A DNA stretch of 8,384 nucleotides, taken from positions 1-8,384 of the forward strand of contig JAURGS010000106.1 of NCBI GenBank assembly GCA_030833685.1, written 5' to 3'. The position numbers were made by a program, and so were the translations under genes. The notes below the pieces were generated by a model, which saw only the letters and a program-made list of their open reading frames with translations, searched no databases and had not been told where the DNA came from. This stretch comes from Rhodoferax sp. Its GTDB lineage: Bacteria > Pseudomonadota > Gammaproteobacteria > Burkholderiales > Burkholderiaceae_C. Shown piece after piece: positions 4,588-8,384 of this stretch. Positions within the stretch are counted from its first letter, which is position 1. Every line of letters starts with the position of its first letter.

Positions 4588-5583
4588 TTATATGACTTTC
4601 GCTCGCATCAAATCGTTGCTGTTGAGCGCACCACACAAACGGCCCTGCGCATCCAGCACCAAGACACTGGTGATGCGCCGCGCTTCCATCAGGTCGGCGG
4701 CCTCAACCGCCAACGCATCGATTGCCACCGTGCAAGGCGCGGTATTCATGACCTGCGCCGCGGTGTGCCCGCGCAAGTCCGCACCAGTTTCCAGTAAACG
4801 GCGAAGGTCACCATCGGTAAAGATGCCTCGCAACTGCCCGTCGTTATCGATCACCGAAGTGGCACCCAGTCCTTTGGCACTCATCTCGCGCATGATTTCG
4901 CTCAGGCCCGCATCCAGGCTGACCCGCGGCACCTGGGACTCGCCACGCATCACGTCACGCACATGCGTGAGCAGCTTGCGGCCAAGCGCACCACCCGGGT
5001 GCGAGCGCGCAAAATCCTCGGCGCGAAAGCCCCGCGCATCTAACAAGGCGACAGCCAAGGCGTCGCCGAGTGCCAGCTGTGCGGTGGTGCTCGCTGTCGG
5101 TGCCAGGTTCAAAGGGCAGGCCTCTTTGTCCACACCGCTGTCCAGGTGCACATCGGCGTGCTGCGCCAAAGACGAGCGGCTGTTGCCAGTCATGCCGATC
5201 AACGGCGTGCCTTGACGCTTGATGGTGGGCACGATCGCTTGCAATTCTTCCGATTCGCCGCTGTTGCTGATGGCCAGCACCACATCCGATGCGGTGATCA
5301 TTCCCAGGTCACCATGGCTGGCTTCGGCAGGGTGCACGAACATGGCAGGCGTGCCGGTCGATGACAAGGTGGCCGCCAGTTTGCGCCCAACATGTCCACT
5401 CTTGCCCATGCCCATGACCACAACACGGCCACGCGCAGCCAAGATCAAACGCATCGCCTGAAGAAAAGCATCACCGAGGCGTTGCTTGAGCCCAGCGACT
5501 GCAGCCGCCTCGATGTCCAGCGTCTCGCATGCCAATCGCAGGGCTTTGTGGGTGTCCAGAGAATCGCTGGGGTTGGGGGCCAT
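4588..5583 (-). CDS. kdsD: Arabinose-5-phosphate isomerase KdsD (KpsF/GutQ family)
   Basis: A cytoplasmic aldose-ketose isomerase converting ribulose-5-phosphate to arabinose-5-phosphate, the first step to KDO. The protein has 331 residues, the usual length. A SIS domain (about 45-180) shows GMGKSGHVGRK (58-68), HPAEASHGDLG (84-94), SNSGESEE (106-113) and CPLNLAPTASTT (156-167). The SHPGGALGRKLL block (194-205) carries His195, equivalent to the essential C-terminal histidine of the family. Two CBS domains follow (about 208-267 and 275-331). It is the first gene of the kdsD-kdsC-lptC-SDR operon. The ATG at 5583 has no Shine-Dalgarno, but a TAAAAT hexamer (5595-5590 on the minus strand) lies where a -10 box for a leaderless transcript would be. 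A later start would cut into the conserved helix before the SIS domain. Confidence 0.95.
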   Translation of the reverse strand: MAPNPSDSLDTHKALRLACETLDIEAAAVAGLKQRLGDAFLQAMRLILAARGRVVVMGMGKSGHVGRKLAATLSSTGTPAMFVHPAEASHGDLGMITASDVVLAISNSGESEELQAIVPTIKRQGTPLIGMTGNSRSSLAQHADVHLDSGVDKEACPLNLAPTASTTAQLALGDALAVALLDARGFRAEDFARSHPGGALGRKLLTHVRDVMRGESQVPRVSLDAGLSEIMREMSAKGLGATSVIDNDGQLRGIFTDGDLRRLLETGADLRGHTAAQVMNTAPCTVAIDALAVEAADLMEARRITSVLVLDAQGRLCGALNSNDLMRAKVI

Positions 5584-5641
5584 CGGCTCATTTTAGGGTG
5601 GCACCTGTTTGAACCGTGCGCGCGCTTGTTAGCATCAGCAC
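5584..5641. promoter_or_regulatory. Divergent promoter region between kdsD and the antiporter
   Basis: The 58 bases between the two start codons must hold both promoters unless one lies inside a gene. For kdsD, TAAAAT (minus strand, 5595-5590) matches the -10 box at five of six and predicts a start at the A of the ATG. For the antiporter, TAGCAT (5630-5635) matches at four of six and also predicts a start at the ATG; a TTGAAC lies 15 bases upstream (5609-5614). Neither side has an AGGAG-like sequence. The -35 region for kdsD is not recognisable. Confidence 0.4.
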
Positions 5642-7654
5642 ATGTCACCCCTAGAGCTCACACTTCTTTATCTGCTGGCCGCGGTTCTGGGCGTGGTGAT
5701 TTGCCGCTCCTTGAAGTTGCCGCCAATGCTGGGCTACCTCGCCGTGGGCGTGGTCATCGGGCCCAACGCGCTGGCACTCGCCAAGAACGCACAAGGCGTT
5801 CAACACCTGGGCGAGTTCGGTGTTGTGTTCCTGATGTTCGTGATCGGGCTGGAATTCAACCTGCCCAAACTGCGCGCCATGCGCGGCTTGGTCTTCGGAC
5901 TTGGGCTCTCCCAGGTGATGCTGACCATGTTGATCATCACCACCGGTAGCTTAGCGCTTACCTGGCTTGCGCCGGTTTATTGGAACATGAGCTGGCAAAG
6001 TGCACTCGCAATTTCCTCGGCTATGGCCATGAGCAGCACGGCTATTGTGGTCAAGCTGATGGCCGAGCGTCTGGAGATGGAGACACCACATGGTCGGCGT
6101 GTGCTGGGTGTGCTTTTGTTTCAAGACCTTGCGGTGGTTCCGCTGCTGGTGCTCATCCCGGCGCTCGGGGCCACGGCTGATGTGCTGGCACAGACCATGA
6201 CACTGGCCTTGATCAAAGCGGTCGTGTTAATCACATTGCTGCTGGTCGGCGGCCCACGCATCATGCATTGGTGGCTCAACCTGGTGGCCCGGCGCAAGAG
6301 TGAAGAGCTGTTTGTACTCAATCTATTGCTCGTCACCTTAAGCCTGGCATGGCTGACCGAGCTGGCTGGGCTGAGCCTGGCGCTAGGCGCCTTCATCGCC
6401 GGCATGTTGATTTCGGAGACCCAGTACAAGCACCAGGTCGAAACCGATATCCGCCCCTTTCATGATGTGCTGCTAGGCCTGTTTTTCATCAGCATTGGCA
6501 TGATGCTGGACTGGCGCCTGGTGCTTGAGCGTTGGGGCCTGGTTTTGGTTTTGCTGGTATTGCCCGTGGTGTTCAAGGCCGCTCTGGTCACCTTGCTCAG
6601 TCGCGCCATGGGTGCGTCCACCGGCGTGGCACTCAAAACCGGCCTGTACCTGGCCCAGGCTGGCGAGTTCGGCTTTGTGCTGCTGGCTCTCACGCAAACC
6701 CACTCCCTTATTCCGCCTGAGCTGCTCAACCCTGCTCTGGCGGCCATGGTGCTGTCGATGTTGGCAACGCCATTTATCGTGATGCATGCCAACCAATGGG
6801 TCATGCGCGTGGTCAGCTCAGAGTGGCTGATGCAGTCGGTTCAGATGACAACGATTGCGCGAAAGTCCATCGCAGCCAATAAACACGTGATCATTTGTGG
6901 CTACGGGCGGTGCGGGCAAAACCTGGCGCGCATGCTGGACCAGGAACAAATTCCCTACATGGCGTTGGATCTGGACCCTGACAGGGTACGTCAGGCTGCC
7001 GAGGCTGGCGACTCTGTGGTCTTCGGAGACGCTGCCCGACTGCCAGCCTTGATGGCCGCTGGTCTGGCGCGCGCCAGCGCGGTGGTGTTGACCTATCTCG
7101 AAACGCCCAGCGCCTTGCGCGTGCTGGCGCACATTCAAGAGCACGCACCGCACGTTCCGGTCATCGTGCGTACCCGCGATGACCACGATCTGGAAGTCCT
7201 GCAACGCGCGGGCGCCACCGAGGTGGTTCCAGAAGCGATCGAAGGCTCGCTCATGCTGGCAAGCCACGCACTGGCGCTGCTGGGTGTGCCGATGCAGCGC
7301 GTAATTCGCGTGATTCAGGACCAGCGCGAGCAGCGCTACAGCTTACTGCGCGGTTTTTTTCGGGGCGCTGACGATGGCGACAGCGACGAAGCACAAGCCG
7401 AGCGGCTCCAAAGCGTGACCTTGCCAGCGACTGCGGGCGTGCTCGGGCACACACTCGCGCAGATCAATCTTGCTGAGTTATCGGTTCGATTGGTCAGCCT
7501 GCGGCGAAACGATGGCAAAGCACTCGACATCGCCAGCGACCCGGTCTTGCAAGAGGGCGACACACTGGTAATGTCTGGAAAAGCCGAGCCGCTGGCAAAA
7601 GCCCAAACGCGCTTGCTTCATGTCAAAGAGCGACGCGGTAGCGCTGCACGCTAA
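5642..7654 (+). CDS. CPA2 cation:proton antiporter, KefB/YbaL-like, with RCK domains
   Basis: A 670-residue inner-membrane monovalent cation:proton antiporter, probably K+ efflux in exchange for H+. About twelve to thirteen membrane segments fill residues 1-385. GYLAVGVVIGP (31-41), GVVFLMFVIGLEF (60-72), the FQDLAVVPLL block (160-169, with the Gln-Asp pair typical of Kef-type members) and HDVLLGLFFISIGMMLD (274-290) are family landmarks. A cytosolic RCK/TrkA-N domain follows (about 414-530): CGYGRCGQ (419-426) is the GxGxxG nucleotide loop and the acidic ALDLDPD (441-447) ends the second strand. A TrkA-C domain fills about 585-660 and sets it closer to YbaL and related exporters than to KefC. 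No KefF/KefG-like ancillary gene is adjacent. The ATG has no Shine-Dalgarno. The stop codon overlaps the stop of the facing gene. Family certain; ion and ligand are inferred. Confidence 0.93.
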   Translation: MSPLELTLLYLLAAVLGVVICRSLKLPPMLGYLAVGVVIGPNALALAKNAQGVQHLGEFGVVFLMFVIGLEFNLPKLRAMRGLVFGLGLSQVMLTMLIITTGSLALTWLAPVYWNMSWQSALAISSAMAMSSTAIVVKLMAERLEMETPHGRRVLGVLLFQDLAVVPLLVLIPALGATADVLAQTMTLALIKAVVLITLLLVGGPRIMHWWLNLVARRKSEELFVLNLLLVTLSLAWLTELAGLSLALGAFIAGMLISETQYKHQVETDIRPFHDVLLGLFFISIGMMLDWRLVLERWGLVLVLLVLPVVFKAALVTLLSRAMGASTGVALKTGLYLAQAGEFGFVLLALTQTHSLIPPELLNPALAAMVLSMLATPFIVMHANQWVMRVVSSEWLMQSVQMTTIARKSIAANKHVIICGYGRCGQNLARMLDQEQIPYMALDLDPDRVRQAAEAGDSVVFGDAARLPALMAAGLARASAVVLTYLETPSALRVLAHIQEHAPHVPVIVRTRDDHDLEVLQRAGATEVVPEAIEGSLMLASHALALLGVPMQRVIRVIQDQREQRYSLLRGFFRGADDGDSDEAQAERLQSVTLPATAGVLGHTLAQINLAELSVRLVSLRRNDGKALDIASDPVLQEGDTLVMSGKAEPLAKAQTRLLHVKERRGSAAR

Positions 7655-7664
7655 GCGTCAGCGC
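7641..7664. terminator. Hairpin spanning the two convergent stop codons
   Basis: GCGCTG (7641-7646) pairs with CAGCGC (7659-7664) and ACGC (7648-7651) pairs with GCGT (7655-7658). One C (7647) is bulged and the loop is TAA (7652-7654). This gives ten base pairs, almost all G-C, readable in both directions. The antiporter stop forms the loop, and the facing gene's stop (7653-7651) lies across its edge. No T-run follows on either strand, so it is a candidate weak or factor-assisted bidirectional terminator or a 3'-end protecting stem, not a classic intrinsic terminator. Confidence 0.5.
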
Positions 7665-8384
7665 CCCCAGCGTCGGCCCGCAAGGCATCGGGTGCAGTCT
7701 GATCACGAAGTTCGCCAAAGATGCGCTGCACATCGGCGCGCGAATACGGTTTTCTCAAAACCCGCGCTTCGTCAACAGACTCAGTGGATGGCGAGTAACC
7801 GGTGGTCAGCACGACTTGCATGTGAGGGGCAATTTCCAAAGCCTTTTGCGCCAGTGTATGGCCGTCCATGTCGCCAGGCATGACGATATCCGTAAACAGA
7901 ACATCAAAATGCTGCTGGGAAATCATCGTCAAGGCCTCGCCTGCTGCTGTTGTCGCCTCGACCCTGTAGCCCATGCTCTCCAACCATTTGCAAGCAATAC
8001 GGCACAAGCCATCTTCGTCATCCACCACCAAAACCGACAGATCATTTCTGACCTCAGGTGCTACAGAGGAACTAGACGAGCGCGCAGGTGCAAGCTTGGG
8101 ACGATCTAAAGGGGCAGGCTTGTCAGACGGTACGTCCGACGCGCCCAATGGGCGTGAGTCACCGGTTTGTTGGGCCAATGCCTTGGGCTGCAATGGGATT
8201 TTGGGGCGCGTCTGCAGCGCAATAGCCGCCTGCTGCGCCAGCAAGAGCAATTGATCGCGCTGCACATCGGACAGCTCTTTCGGCATATCATCTAGAACAC
8301 ACAGCGTGCCCAACAAATGGCCCTTGGCGTCCGCCAGCGGGTCACCTGCATAAAAACGAATATAGGGGTTACCCACCACCAGGG
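7651..8384 (-). CDS. GAF domain plus receiver domain response regulator, N-terminus cut
   Basis: The frame is open to the window's right end, so the N-terminus is missing. Numbering from the GTG codon at 8379, residues 1-55 are the end of a GAF domain: NPYIRFYAGDPLADAKGHLLGTLCVLDDMPKEL is the hallmark late-GAF stretch. A Pro/Ser/Ala-rich linker follows (58-112, with SSSSS at 101-105). A CheY-like receiver domain fills 114-225. It has the acidic pair Asp120-Asp121, phosphoacceptor Asp164 in FTDIVMPG, Thr192/193 and Lys210 in RKPYS, so it should be phosphorylatable. A short acidic Ala-rich tail ends the protein, with no DNA-binding or enzyme output domain after the receiver. The GTG at 8379 is probably not the start because the conserved sequence continues upstream. 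Likely a signalling protein joining a small-molecule or redox-sensing GAF to a receiver; partners are not in the window. A kinase region further upstream cannot be excluded. Confidence 0.85.
   Translation of the reverse strand, partial: LVVGNPYIRFYAGDPLADAKGHLLGTLCVLDDMPKELSDVQRDQLLLLAQQAAIALQTRPKIPLQPKALAQQTGDSRPLGASDVPSDKPAPLDRPKLAPARSSSSSVAPEVRNDLSVLVVDDEDGLCRIACKWLESMGYRVEATTAAGEALTMISQQHFDVLFTDIVMPGDMDGHTLAQKALEIAPHMQVVLTTGYSPSTESVDEARVLRKPYSRADVQRIFGELRDQTAPDALRADAGGADA

Noticed and set aside
4114..4797. 227-codon plus-strand frame across kdsC and the end of kdsD
   Set aside because: Antisense to two well-supported genes, no ribosome binding site and no domain pattern.

Overview
The window is GC-rich chromosomal DNA of ordinary bacterial layout. 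Gene content and protein style point to a betaproteobacterium of the order Burkholderiales, probably Comamonadaceae (Rhodoferax/Polaromonas-like). The indicators are a KpsF/GutQ-type KdsD, KdsC and LptC in a row beside a divergent CPA2 antiporter, a glnK-less short Amt, and a glycine-rich single-RRM protein. This placement is inference from gene style; no rRNA or tRNA gene is present to confirm it. I see no mobile element, CRISPR array or phage gene.

Layout, left to right. Positions 1-508 hold the 3' part of a P1-family (S58, DmpA-like) self-processing peptidase on the plus strand. Next is a 400-residue ammonium transporter (645-1847, +) with a well-spaced sigma-54-type promoter at 556-571. 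Positions 1848-2128 are an AT-rich gap with A-tracts, an 8-bp inverted repeat and a structured leader. The leader serves a glycine-rich RRM RNA-binding protein (2129-2536, +) that ends at a clear intrinsic terminator (2556-2584). Converging on it from the right is a four-gene minus-strand operon: kdsD (5583-4588), kdsC (4575-4033), lptC (4030-3410) and a classical short-chain dehydrogenase (3408-2635). Gaps are 1 to 12 bases, so co-transcription and translational coupling are likely. KdsD makes arabinose-5-phosphate and KdsC makes free KDO for lipopolysaccharide inner core. LptC is part of the bridge that carries finished LPS to the outer membrane. Divergent from kdsD, 58 bases away, is a 670-residue KefB/YbaL-like cation:proton antiporter with RCK domains (5642-7654, +). 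Its stop codon overlaps, tail to tail, the stop of a GAF plus receiver-domain protein on the minus strand (7651-8384, cut by the window end).

The protein-coding content is mostly familiar. The least explained part is the leader of the RRM gene. It has a nine-base perfect match to the 16S anti-Shine-Dalgarno (1999-2007) that serves not the RRM gene but a 53-codon upstream ORF (2014-2175) overlapping the RRM start in another frame. The RRM gene's own Shine-Dalgarno is locked in a 7-bp hairpin (2090-2096 with 2118-2124). Translation of the upstream ORF would run through that hairpin, so this could be a translational switch. Other points to check are the kdsD/antiporter starts, which both lack a Shine-Dalgarno and have a -10-like hexamer at leaderless spacing, and a strong hairpin (7641-7664) with both convergent stop codons at its tip.
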